Shown here: positions 7,241 through 15,283 of the stretch, piece after piece
How the letters are laid out: each line of letters begins with the position of its first letter
Position numbering within the stretch: position 1 is the stretch's first letter
Assembly (NCBI GenBank): GCA_946478775.1
Contig: CAMLDR010000061.1
Coordinates: 1-21,597, forward strand
From: an uncultured Flavobacteriales bacterium
GTDB lineage: Bacteria > Bacteroidota > Bacteroidia > Flavobacteriales > Crocinitomicaceae
Reading direction: 5' to 3'
Length of the DNA stretch: 21,597 bases
Program-made: the position numbers and the translations under genes
Notes under the pieces: model-generated
Told to the model about the DNA's origin: nothing
What the model saw: the letters and a program-made list of their open reading frames with translations, nothing else
Databases searched by the model: none

Positions 7241-9480
7241 AAAATCTTAAGAACATGAACTATCTAAAAGAAATTTTTGGTGTATTCTTTTTAATACTCT
7301 TAACGACAAATGCTAAAGCAGGCGCACCAACGTCTAGTTTTACCGTTTCTCCCGGAACAACCGTAACACCCGGTAGTACGGTTTGTTACACCAGTACAGC
7401 TACAGGTACCGGAATAAATAGTTATGCCTGGACATTTGGAGGAGGAGCAGCGAATTACACAGGTACAACAGCAGGAACAGCAAACCCACCTTGTGTCACT
7501 TATCCTACTGCCGGAACGTTTACAACCTGTTTGACCGTTACAAACTCCAATGGAAATAATCAAAGCTGTCAAACCATTACTGTAAGTGACGCCATTAATA
7601 TTGGAACTGCAAATGGGACAAGCATTAACAATGCCTGTGGTCTGTTACTTCAAGACGACGGCGGTACAGGGAATTATTCAAACAATCAAAATAATACGGT
7701 TACATTTTGCAGTGGATCAGCGCAATTTGTCAGACTTGTTTTATCATCAATCGGATTAGTTGCCGGAGACGTGATCAATATTTATCAGGGAACAGGAACG
7801 GGAGGCACTTTATTATCTACCTTAACTTCTGCGCAAAACGGCTCCACTCCTACCATATTTTCAAACAGCACGTGTGTTACTATCCAGTTTGTTTCCGATG
7901 GATCCGGAGTTAGTACCGGATTTGCTTTACAGGCGCTTTGCTACAATCAAAACCACGTTGTTATGGGTTCCGGGACCGGGAATCCCATTACTGTTTCTAA
8001 CGCTTGCGGGCAAACCATTTATGATCCCGGATATACTTCCAATTATACCAATAATCAAAATTACACAACTACCATTTGTGCTTCAAATCCCGCTCAGGTT
8101 CCCCAAATTCTGTTTAATAATTTCAATTTAACGGCCGGAGATGTCCTAAATGTCTACAACGGAAGCAATACAAGCGGATCTTTAATTTATGATGCTACAA
8201 ATACGGATAATGGAACAAACAATTTCATTACGCCCGGTCTCACCATCAGTGGATTGAGTCAGTGTATGACCTTGCAGTTTATTTCCAATGGCACGGGTGT
8301 TTCAGCAGGATTTGACGGAGCCATTACTTGTGAAACAACTCCCTCACCCTGCAGTGCCAACCCGGTTGCAGCAGATAATTTTGACGCAGCTACCATGATT
8401 TGTGATTTTACTCAATATTGTGGCGTAACGTCCGGATTTTATGGTGTGGATATGCCTAATATCGGACAAACTTCTGTTTTCAATGGTTCATTGGAAAACA
8501 ATTCCTGGCTGATGTTTGTGGCTGATGGACCGACTGCATCGTTTAACGTTGCCACGTCAAGTTCCTCCTGTTATATTCAGATTGGCGTTTATTCGGTGAG
8601 CGCAACAGAAGGTTTTACCTGGCTTTCACCGGCGTCAATTAACGGAGGTTTCGACTATACAAATGTCAATACCGGTTTTGCCGGATCAGGAATTATCAAT
8701 GCACAGGGAATGGTAGCAGGACAAACGTATTACATTATGATTGACGGACATGGCGGATCTGTATGTAACTACACACTTACCGCAGGAATCGGAGTGCAGC
8801 TGCCGGTTGCTCAGGCTTCTCCCGATTTGGTTTTACCTTGTAACACTCCGGGATCGGTTTCTGTAACAAATCTGAACGGTAGTGCGAATGTTGACTGGAC
8901 CTGGACCTGGGCCGGAACTTCAACAGGCGGACCGGTTTCCGGAAACAGTGTAAACTTTGGGACATTATCTCCGGGAACATACACATTTACGGTTGAAGCA
9001 AGTGATTTTAATTCATGTGTAACCAATGCGATCCAGGATCAGGTAACGGTTACAGTCAATCCTTGTCCTTTAGGTATTAGTTTAGGGGATTTCACTGTGA
9101 TTCCGAAAGGTTTATACAATCAGGTCAATTGGTCAACAGTGAATGAAACCAACAATAGTCATTTCCTGGTTGAAAGAAGTTTTGACGGCATCAATTGGGA
9201 GCCGATTCATTTCAAAGAAGGAGCTGGAAATTCTTCAGCTGAAATTCATTATTATTTTGAAGATTATTCATTCAGAAAAGGAATAAACTACTACCGATTA
9301 GCTCAGTTTGACTTTAATGGCGAAGGCAGAACGTATGATGTGATCTCCGTCAACAATACCGAGCATACAAAAGAAATTCTACGGATCCTAAATATGATTG
9401 GTCAGGAAGTCAATGAATCCTACACCGGACCCCGTATTATTCAATATACTGACGGTTCATCGAAAAAAATAATGAATTAA
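7237..9480 (+). CDS. Secreted PKD/CUB-repeat protein with a T9SS-like C-terminal tail
   Basis: A 747-residue exported surface or extracellular protein. Domains: signal peptide (about 1-28, ending TTNAKA), PKD-like domain (about 31-116, with YAWTFGGG), two homologous CUB-like domains (about 118-235 and 248-365, each with a NACG start, GDVxNxY, and QFxSxGxGVSxGF near the end), a third Cys-rich beta region (370-520), a second PKD-like domain (525-608), then a beta-sandwich stem (612-705) and a tail with ILNMIGQEV and YTDGSSKKIMN. The tail resembles the short T9SS sorting signals of some Flavobacteriia, although the usual PNP segment is absent. Many Cys suggest disulfides. It overlaps the Lnt-like gene by 4 bp (ATGA), so the two are translationally coupled. 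It has no lipobox. A second in-frame Met at residue 7 is an alternative start. Adhesion or matrix binding is plausible, but no catalytic motif is seen. Confidence 0.88.
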   Translation: MKNLKNMNYLKEIFGVFFLILLTTNAKAGAPTSSFTVSPGTTVTPGSTVCYTSTATGTGINSYAWTFGGGAANYTGTTAGTANPPCVTYPTAGTFTTCLTVTNSNGNNQSCQTITVSDAINIGTANGTSINNACGLLLQDDGGTGNYSNNQNNTVTFCSGSAQFVRLVLSSIGLVAGDVINIYQGTGTGGTLLSTLTSAQNGSTPTIFSNSTCVTIQFVSDGSGVSTGFALQALCYNQNHVVMGSGTGNPITVSNACGQTIYDPGYTSNYTNNQNYTTTICASNPAQVPQILFNNFNLTAGDVLNVYNGSNTSGSLIYDATNTDNGTNNFITPGLTISGLSQCMTLQFISNGTGVSAGFDGAITCETTPSPCSANPVAADNFDAATMICDFTQYCGVTSGFYGVDMPNIGQTSVFNGSLENNSWLMFVADGPTASFNVATSSSSCYIQIGVYSVSATEGFTWLSPASINGGFDYTNVNTGFAGSGIINAQGMVAGQTYYIMIDGHGGSVCNYTLTAGIGVQLPVAQASPDLVLPCNTPGSVSVTNLNGSANVDWTWTWAGTSTGGPVSGNSVNFGTLSPGTYTFTVEASDFNSCVTNAIQDQVTVTVNPCPLGISLGDFTVIPKGLYNQVNWSTVNETNNSHFLVERSFDGINWEPIHFKEGAGNSSAEIHYYFEDYSFRKGINYYRLAQFDFNGEGRTYDVISVNNTEHTKEILRILNMIGQEVNESYTGPRIIQYTDGSSKKIMN

Positions 9481-9565
9481 ACCGATTTGGTTTCATAACG
9501 GCACTTTTCAGAGGATGGTAATTTCATGGATAAATTATCATCCCTTATTTTTATTCAGAAAGTGA

Positions 9566-9583
9566 TGGAATAGCGCTATTTCA
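9566..9583. other. Short palindrome between convergent genes
   Basis: AATAGCGCTATT (9569-9580) is a perfect 12-bp palindrome, extendable to 9 pairs per arm with one G-T pair over 9566-9583. It lies in the 137-bp gap between the T9SS-tail gene and the beta-mannosidase gene, which converge here. No clear T-run follows on either strand, so it is at best a weak terminator. I see no other feature in this gap. Confidence 0.35.
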
Positions 9584-9617
9584 AACCTTGTTTCAACAAA
9601 AAACCGTTGGATTCATA

Positions 9618-12095
9618 TCATCTGTAGAACCAGAAAAAACTTTCCTTCGTTAACTTTCCTTCAAATTCAAACTCCAGGCGGTGTTTCCCCGGAAGCAAAT
9701 GAATAAAATTTTGGTTCATCAACACTTTTCCTTCCCTGGAAGTAAACCAAAAATCCTTTAAAATGGTTGCGTTCTCTACAACGAATACGCCTTTTCCCGT
9801 TGCAGGATCCAACGATTCAATGGTCACTTTGGGCTCAACAACAGTAACCGGTTTTTCGGGTAGTAAATCGTGAACAAACAAGCGTTCACAGGTTTTTCCG
9901 GTCTCATCCTTCCATTTGAAGTTAATGGCAAAATCCCTGGATTTCAACGATCTCAATTCTTGTGGAAACAATTCTACCGAATGAGGATACGCAATGGCCT
10001 GATGACATTTGAAACTATCAATCAGCTTTCCCTGGAAATCGGTTACCTGCGCTTCAATCTCACACAAAAAACCGGAAGGAATGTCTGAAATCAGGACATA
10101 CTTTTCTTTTCCAAGTGTATCAATCCGTTCTGCAATTGTGACGTCTTTAAAATCGTTTTTTGCCTGGTACTGCAAAGCCTTCCACCTTCCGTAATAATCC
10201 ATGCTGCTCCAGGTTGGCGCGGGCCAGCAATCGTTAAACTGCCAGTAAAGCGTCCCGGCACATCTCGGATAAGTAGTTCTGTGAGCAACAATAGCAATTC
10301 CCACCGCTTTTGCCTGGGTGAGTTGCGATAAATAAACGAAACGCTGAAAATCTGCCGTTTTACCGTAAAGCAGATCGGAGTGCTTGGCAATCATTGTATT
10401 TCCCACATAGCTTTTTTGGCGCAGTTTCATCAGCGGACTATCCAATCTCCAATCATCCGGTGTGCTGAATGAAGATAAAGTAGCTAATTCAGGGAAGGAT
10501 TGAAAACCATATTCCGCATTGAACCTTCCGGATTTCCTGCCAAAATCCTCAATCGGATCTGTGCCGTGCCACACCCCCCAATAATGCTGGGTTCCGTCGT
10601 TGTAGAAACTGTCATTCCCCCAATTACTCAAAGGCGAAGTGTGTTCGTAAGGAATAGTTGTAAATGATCTAAGTGTTTGCGGAATCAATTCTTTGAATAG
10701 TTTTTGATAGTAAGAATTGATCAAAACCTCATCCTTTTTGGACAAGTTGTAATCTTTTTGAAAACCCCAGTTTTTCCAAGCTACATCCACTTCGTTATTC
10801 CCGTTAAACAAAGTCAGTGAAGCGTGTGAAGCCAGTCTCGGAATTTGTTGCTGTAATTCTGTTTTTACATTTGACAAAAATTCATCCGTTCCGGGATACA
10901 TGGCACAGGCAAACATAAAATCTTCCCAAACCATTAAACCACCTTCATCACAGGCTTCCAAAAACGATTCACGCGGATAAAATCCTCCGCCCCATACACG
11001 TACCATATTGAAATTACAGTCCAGCATCGTTTGAACCGCATCCTTTAATTTTTCATCCGTAATGCGTGCGGGAAAAATATCATCCGGAATGTAATCTGCT
11101 CCTTTACAAAAAATAGCGCGGTTATTCACCTTGATTTGAAAAGAGGTTCCCCATTGGTCTTTTTCCTGCAGTAATTCTACTTTTTTCAGACCAAAACGCA
11201 CGTCTTTTTCCAAAATGACATCGCCTTTTTCATTTTGCAAAATCCAGTGATCCGTATATAAATAAGCTTCTCCCTGACCTCTGGGCCACCACAGCTTCGG
11301 ATTTGAAATGGATGCTGTTCGTTTTAACTGCTTATTTTCACACTTCACCGTTTGGTCACCAAACAAGCTGCTTTTCCAGGTAAAGGATTCCGAACTTTCC
11401 TGCGCCAGGACCAATGTAAATTCCGAGACAGCCTTCTCAGGGCTTAATTCCAGCGTGTTAGAGTAATTTGCAAGTACTTTGTTGGAAGAATAAACATCCA
11501 CCTTTACCGGCTCCCAAAATCCCATGGTCAGCATTCTCAACGACCAATCCCAGCCAAACTGGTACTGCGGTTTTCTGCAATGAGGCGCAACTTTGGTCTT
11601 TCCCACATCGTTTGGTGCAGGAAGTGTCACTCCAACTTTTTCCATACGGGACTTCTGATACATGATCGGCGGAGTGAAAATAACTTTCAGTTTGTTCTTT
11701 CCTGCAACCATTTTATCACGAACATCAAAACGGTAATGAACAAATGCGTTATTGGTTTCTGCAACTAACTTTCCATTCAAAAAGACCGACGCATAAGTAT
11801 CTAAACTGGGGAAATCCAGTTCTACAAATTGTTTCAGATCGGATTCCGTTAGTGAAAATTCGGATTCCAAAGTCCATTGGTAATTTTCGATCCAGGTAAA
11901 TTTATCCTCGTTCATTCCGACAAAGGGGTCCGGAAGCAGGTTTGCAGCAATGAGAGCTTCCTGAACAGAGCCTTTTTCGCCCAGTAAAACCCATTTCTTA
12001 GAAACAGGATGCTGTACTTTCCAGGATAAATTTACCTGCCCCATCACCTGACCCGCCAAAATGATCCAAACCGAAACAAGAATAATTTTTACCAT
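9618..12095 (-). CDS. Exported beta-mannosidase, glycoside hydrolase family 2
   Basis: An 825-residue GH2 enzyme predicted to release beta-mannose from non-reducing ends, including Man-beta-1,4-GlcNAc of N-glycan cores. Residues 1-19 are a Sec signal peptide (ending QVMGQ), so it acts in the periplasm or outside. Layout is the beta-mannosidase type: N-terminal jelly-roll (about 60-200), immunoglobulin-like GH2 domain (about 205-305), TIM barrel (about 315-640), C-terminal beta-sandwich. Key motifs are GADYIPDD (332-339), VRVWGGGFY (365-373), NGNNEVD with acid/base Glu435, FNAEYGFQS with nucleophile Glu528, and LYWQFNDCWP (616-625). Both catalytic glutamates are present and the length matches the family. 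Its start overlaps the end of the glycosylasparaginase gene by 7 bp, and both act on N-glycoproteins. It is the last gene of the operon. Confidence 0.93.
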   Translation of the reverse strand: MVKIILVSVWIILAGQVMGQVNLSWKVQHPVSKKWVLLGEKGSVQEALIAANLLPDPFVGMNEDKFTWIENYQWTLESEFSLTESDLKQFVELDFPSLDTYASVFLNGKLVAETNNAFVHYRFDVRDKMVAGKNKLKVIFTPPIMYQKSRMEKVGVTLPAPNDVGKTKVAPHCRKPQYQFGWDWSLRMLTMGFWEPVKVDVYSSNKVLANYSNTLELSPEKAVSEFTLVLAQESSESFTWKSSLFGDQTVKCENKQLKRTASISNPKLWWPRGQGEAYLYTDHWILQNEKGDVILEKDVRFGLKKVELLQEKDQWGTSFQIKVNNRAIFCKGADYIPDDIFPARITDEKLKDAVQTMLDCNFNMVRVWGGGFYPRESFLEACDEGGLMVWEDFMFACAMYPGTDEFLSNVKTELQQQIPRLASHASLTLFNGNNEVDVAWKNWGFQKDYNLSKKDEVLINSYYQKLFKELIPQTLRSFTTIPYEHTSPLSNWGNDSFYNDGTQHYWGVWHGTDPIEDFGRKSGRFNAEYGFQSFPELATLSSFSTPDDWRLDSPLMKLRQKSYVGNTMIAKHSDLLYGKTADFQRFVYLSQLTQAKAVGIAIVAHRTTYPRCAGTLYWQFNDCWPAPTWSSMDYYGRWKALQYQAKNDFKDVTIAERIDTLGKEKYVLISDIPSGFLCEIEAQVTDFQGKLIDSFKCHQAIAYPHSVELFPQELRSLKSRDFAINFKWKDETGKTCERLFVHDLLPEKPVTVVEPKVTIESLDPATGKGVFVVENATILKDFWFTSREGKVLMNQNFIHLLPGKHRLEFEFEGKLTKESFFWFYR

Positions 12096-13087
12096 TTTCG
12101 ATCAAATGGAGTATCCACCAACTCGTCTTTTGTTTCGGTCTTCAGTGCATAATTGAATCCGTTGTAAACAGAAAACCCGCCAACTTCTCCCTTCGTGTTA
12201 ATAGCGATAAAGGCACATTGCAATCCGGTCATATCCTTGTGTTTACGAATTAAACGTTCAACTGTTTCTTTACACGCCTGTTCCGGGCTTTTCCCCTGAC
12301 GCATTAATTCTACAACCGTATGTGCTCCGGCAATCCGGATAATGGATTCTCCCAAACCGGTTGCAACTGCTCCGCCGACTTCCTGGTCCACAAAAAGACC
12401 TGAACCAATGATGGGTGAATCTCCCAATCGACCCGGCAGCTTGTAAGCCCAGCCCGAGGTAGTACAAGCTCCGCTGATCCGGCCTTGTGCATCAATCGCC
12501 AGCAAACCTATCGTATCGTGGTTCTCGTGATTGATTTGAGGCTTCTTATCCGCCGCGGCGGATTGCTCTTTCTTCCATTTCTCCCATTCCTTCTTCACTT
12601 CAGGAAGCGGAGTTTTAATCGTTTCGAACTGGTGTTTCAAAGCATATTGTTTCGCTCCTGCGCCAACAAGCATAACGTGCGGAGTATTTTGCATGATGTG
12701 CTTTGCCACCGAAACCGGATGTGCAATTCCTTCCAGAAAACCTACAGAGCCGCAGTTTGATTCCCAATCCATGATGCAGGCATCCAGCGTCACATGTCCT
12801 TCCCGATCCGGCATTCCGCCAATTCCAACACTTCGGTTCGTTACATCACTTTCGGTTTGTCGGGCACCTGCCTCTACTGCATCCAGAGAAGTTCCACCGG
12901 CTTCCAGTTTCTTCCATCCTGCCTGATTAGCAGGCTGACCATGACTCCAGGTGGAAATCATTTTCGGACCACCGGTATATTCGGGCATTACTGAATCAGA
13001 AGTACTTTCTTCCATTGAAAATACCGGAGACACTACTGATGCTGCTAATCCAACTGCACCTAATTTGACAAAAGACCTGCGTTCCAT
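12089..13087 (-). CDS. Glycosylasparaginase (N4-beta-N-acetylglucosaminyl-L-asparaginase), Tat-exported
   Basis: A 332-residue Ntn-hydrolase that cuts the amide between GlcNAc and Asn in the remnants of N-glycoproteins. It should self-cleave before Thr192 in HDTIGLLAID, the family's processing site, giving alpha (about 25-191) and beta (192-332) chains. Other family motifs are STWSHG near the N-terminus, RLGDSPIIGSG (220-230) for substrate binding, and ATGLGE (242-247). The N-terminus reads MERRSFVKLG followed by a hydrophobic stretch, a twin-arginine signal, so folded export is likely. A lysine- and glutamate-rich insert (160-187) precedes the cleavage site. It starts 3 bp after the mltG stop and overlaps the beta-mannosidase by 7 bp. 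Isoaspartyl peptidases are related, but the HDTIG context fits glycosylasparaginase better. Confidence 0.93.
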   Translation of the reverse strand: MERRSFVKLGAVGLAASVVSPVFSMEESTSDSVMPEYTGGPKMISTWSHGQPANQAGWKKLEAGGTSLDAVEAGARQTESDVTNRSVGIGGMPDREGHVTLDACIMDWESNCGSVGFLEGIAHPVSVAKHIMQNTPHVMLVGAGAKQYALKHQFETIKTPLPEVKKEWEKWKKEQSAAADKKPQINHENHDTIGLLAIDAQGRISGACTTSGWAYKLPGRLGDSPIIGSGLFVDQEVGGAVATGLGESIIRIAGAHTVVELMRQGKSPEQACKETVERLIRKHKDMTGLQCAFIAINTKGEVGGFSVYNGFNYALKTETKDELVDTPFDRKW

Positions 13088-13090
13088 ATG

Positions 13091-14152
13091 TTATTGATTG
13101 GCAATTTCTGATGCCAGCCATTTTTGGAATTCTGCTGCATATTTTGCGTGATCGGCATAATCTTTCGCAAAATTGTGCAATCCATCGTAATTTGGCTGAG
13201 CACACATGTAAATATAATCGTTGTTATCCGGGTTTAATACGGCATCCACAACACCTGTTGGTGGCATAGAGATTGGCCCGGGAGGTAATCCATTGTATAA
13301 ATAGGTGTTATAAGGACAATCCTTATTTCGATGTTCGTAAGTCAAACGCTGAACACCTTCCAATTGATCTCCCCAGCAAAACTTAAACGTAGGATCTGAT
13401 TGCAGTTTCATTCCTGTATTCAGACGATTCAGATACAAACGGGCAATCGTTGGCCATTCGGATGCATTTTTAGACTGCTCTCCGTAAACAATTGATGCCA
13501 AAGTAACTGCCTGGGAAGGAGATTTTAACCCCACTTCCTTCAATTGCGCCATACGCGCCGGTGTCCAGAAATTCTTAAACTCTTTCGCCATACGCTCCAG
13601 AAACGCTTCTTTATCGGTGTCGTAATACATCCTGTAAGAATTCGGCATAAACAAGGCCGGGATCTGCTCAATCGTAAATCCGTATTTGTTCAATGTTTCC
13701 GTATCGGTAATATAAGCTTCCAATTCTGCACTGTCTACCATAATGGCTTCCGAAACCTTCACACACAGATCGTGGATCGTTTTGCAATTATTGAAAGTTA
13801 CCACCACTTCGACTTCAAAACTCCCGCTCTTCAAAGAGTTTAGCAAATCGCGGTAAGAAGTTTTCGCAGGAAAAGCATACATTCCGGGCTCGATGTTTTC
13901 AACCGTCACCTTTTTATACTTTGCCATGGACAGAAATGCATCGGCATCACTAATCACTCCTGCTTTCTTCAGGTCTCCTGCAATTTCTTCCAGCGAGTGC
14001 CGATTATCGATTACAACACGGGTCTCTTTTGAATTCGATGTTTTCTTCATGTAAATCATGAGCGGCGTCCAGCCAAAAACCAGTGCAACACCGATAAACA
14101 TCACAGCAATAGCTGCGAAAACTACTTTTTTGTTTCTTTTCTTTCCAGACAT
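13091..14152 (-). CDS. mltG: Endolytic murein transglycosylase MltG (YceG-like)
   Basis: A 353-residue inner-membrane enzyme that cleaves nascent peptidoglycan strands and sets glycan length. A basic N-terminus and one membrane helix (10-27) are followed by a LysM-like region (about 44-115) and the YceG catalytic domain (120-350). Family motifs are FMPNSYRMYY (168-177), LASIVYGEQ (218-226), LQSDPT (250-255), YNTYLYNGLPPGPI (281-294) and HNFAKDYADH (326-335). In the catalytic motif, usually SIVExET, the first acidic position is Tyr223 while Glu225 is kept; I take Glu225 as the likely catalytic glutamate because it occupies the E-S/T position of lytic transglycosylases. The gene overlaps the upstream GNAT gene by 31 bp and is followed after 3 bp by the glycosylasparaginase gene. 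Confidence 0.93.
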   Translation of the reverse strand: MSGKKRNKKVVFAAIAVMFIGVALVFGWTPLMIYMKKTSNSKETRVVIDNRHSLEEIAGDLKKAGVISDADAFLSMAKYKKVTVENIEPGMYAFPAKTSYRDLLNSLKSGSFEVEVVVTFNNCKTIHDLCVKVSEAIMVDSAELEAYITDTETLNKYGFTIEQIPALFMPNSYRMYYDTDKEAFLERMAKEFKNFWTPARMAQLKEVGLKSPSQAVTLASIVYGEQSKNASEWPTIARLYLNRLNTGMKLQSDPTFKFCWGDQLEGVQRLTYEHRNKDCPYNTYLYNGLPPGPISMPPTGVVDAVLNPDNNDYIYMCAQPNYDGLHNFAKDYADHAKYAAEFQKWLASEIANQ

Positions 14153-14661
14153 TTTTGATATAAAATTTCATCCAACCAAATACCTTTCTCCAGGTACCAT
14201 TCTTTTCTTATCCCTACTCTTGCAAAACCGGCTTTTTCAAACAAGCCTACACTCGCTAAATTGTCACTATGAATGGAACAACAAAGGTTGTGCAGCCCCA
14301 AAATCCGGGAAGCATAATTTTCAAGAAGTGTCAGCGCCTCAAAAGCAAACCCATGATTTTGATTGTCTTCATCCGCAATTAAAATCCCAACTGCCGCACG
14401 AAGATGCTTAAAATCCACCTGGTACAGGTCAATTGCTCCAATAGGTTCACGGCTCCCAATCATACAAATCATTAGTCTCAGCTGACCATGTGTGCGGATA
14501 TGCTGCGCCTGATCAATGTATTCCAGGATAGATGAAAATGAAAAAGGGACTTCTGTTCCGGTAATCTTCCAGTGTTTCGGGTTATTTTCCCAAAGCATCA
14601 ATTTGGTGGCGTCCTCTTTTTCAACAGCACGCAAGAAAACAAATTTCCCGGTTAAACTCAT
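14122..14661 (-). CDS. GNAT-family N-acetyltransferase (RimJ/RimL/SpeG-like)
   Basis: A 179-residue cytoplasmic acetyltransferase. The fold is recognisable from the start LTGKFVFLRAVEKEDATKL, the central strand RAAVGILIADE (88-98), the acetyl-CoA pyrophosphate loop NQNHGFAFEA (100-109, a Q-x-x-G-x-A variant), and the late motif NLASVGLFEKAGFARVG (134-150) common to RimJ/RimL and SpeG relatives. The acceptor could be a ribosomal protein N-terminus, a polyamine or an antibiotic; the sequence does not decide. It is the first gene of the operon with mltG, overlapping it by 31 bp, and has a -7 promoter element about 33 bp upstream. Confidence 0.9.
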   Translation of the reverse strand: MSLTGKFVFLRAVEKEDATKLMLWENNPKHWKITGTEVPFSFSSILEYIDQAQHIRTHGQLRLMICMIGSREPIGAIDLYQVDFKHLRAAVGILIADEDNQNHGFAFEALTLLENYASRILGLHNLCCSIHSDNLASVGLFEKAGFARVGIRKEWYLEKGIWLDEILYQKCLERKETKK

Positions 14662-14693
14662 GATTTGCTCATTTAAGTGCTTTATAAAGCCTT

Positions 14694-14701
14694 CAAATGT
14701 A
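14694..14701 (-). promoter_or_regulatory. -7 element of the GNAT-mltG-glycosidase operon
   Basis: Read on the minus strand this is TACATTTG, a full TAnnTTTG match. I see no TTG at the -33 spacing. Transcription would start near 14690, leaving a leader of about 30 nt, and would carry all four genes down to 9618, since no later gap in the operon is large enough for another promoter. Confidence 0.5.
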
Positions 14702-14755
14702 AATGAAAAACTGCTTGGATAGAAATGCCTGTTTTGAATTCTTTCAACAAATTAT

Positions 14756-14787
14756 CAGTAGGGGCGAAAAATTTTTCGTGCCTACTG
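14756..14787. repeat. REP-like palindrome with an A5T5 centre
   Basis: A 32-bp inverted repeat with two 16-base arms, CAGTAGG...CGAAAAA and TTTTTCG...CCTACTG, pairing at every position except one mismatch and one G-T pair. It sits 4 bp past the stop of the 163-residue gene, between two minus-strand transcription units. There is no T-run after it, so it is not a standard terminator. Its GTAGGGGCG-type arms look like dispersed palindromes I recall from other genomes; that link is from memory and needs a genome search. It could still stabilise the 3' end of the dapF transcript. Confidence 0.75.
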
Positions 14788-14791
14788 TGAT

Positions 14792-15283
14792 TTATTTTTC
14801 ATTCAACGATTCAATCCGCTTCAAAATATCTTTCATCGAATAATCGGGAATCCCTGTATATCCTTCCGGTAAATTCAAACCGGCAGCTTCCCGGATCAAA
14901 CCCTTTGATTCTAAATACATCAATAAATCTGACAACTGACTTATATTGTGATCCAAATTCATCGATTCCCTTATTGGCTGTAAACAGGTGACACCATCCA
15001 TTGCCCGCTCGTATTTTGAAAAGACAGACTCTAAATCGAACAGGATGATTTCTTCCGGAATAGCGACCAAAACCAAAGGAATCAGTGATCTCTTAGCTTT
15101 TTTCAACATGGAAACCGTCAACAGGCGTTCTGATTTCTTATAAGTTAAACTGAAATAATCCTTCTCTTTTGAAATACCGATATGCGGCGGGATCTTGTCT
15201 GCATTCCAGATCCAGATAAATGATTTTTGCAGCAATTGTTCCGGTAATTCCCGATCGATCGATTGAAAGTTAAATTCAGACAT
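14792..15283 (-). CDS. Conserved-looking hypothetical protein linked to dapF
   Basis: A 163-residue soluble protein without signal peptide or membrane helix. The N-terminal half contains SFIWIWNADKIPPHIGIS (21-38) followed by DYFSLTYKKSE, which I think marks a small family found in Bacteroidota, but I cannot name a function. The middle holds a hydrophobic core (IPLVLVAIPEEIILFDLESVF, 68-88), and the C-terminal part includes GLNLPEGYTGIPDYSMKDILKRIESLN, ending in an amphipathic helix. The start overlaps the dapF stop by 8 bp, so the two are almost certainly co-transcribed and coupled. Involvement in cell-wall or lysine precursor supply is suggested only by this linkage. Confidence 0.75.
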   Translation of the reverse strand: MSEFNFQSIDRELPEQLLQKSFIWIWNADKIPPHIGISKEKDYFSLTYKKSERLLTVSMLKKAKRSLIPLVLVAIPEEIILFDLESVFSKYERAMDGVTCLQPIRESMNLDHNISQLSDLLMYLESKGLIREAAGLNLPEGYTGIPDYSMKDILKRIESLNEK

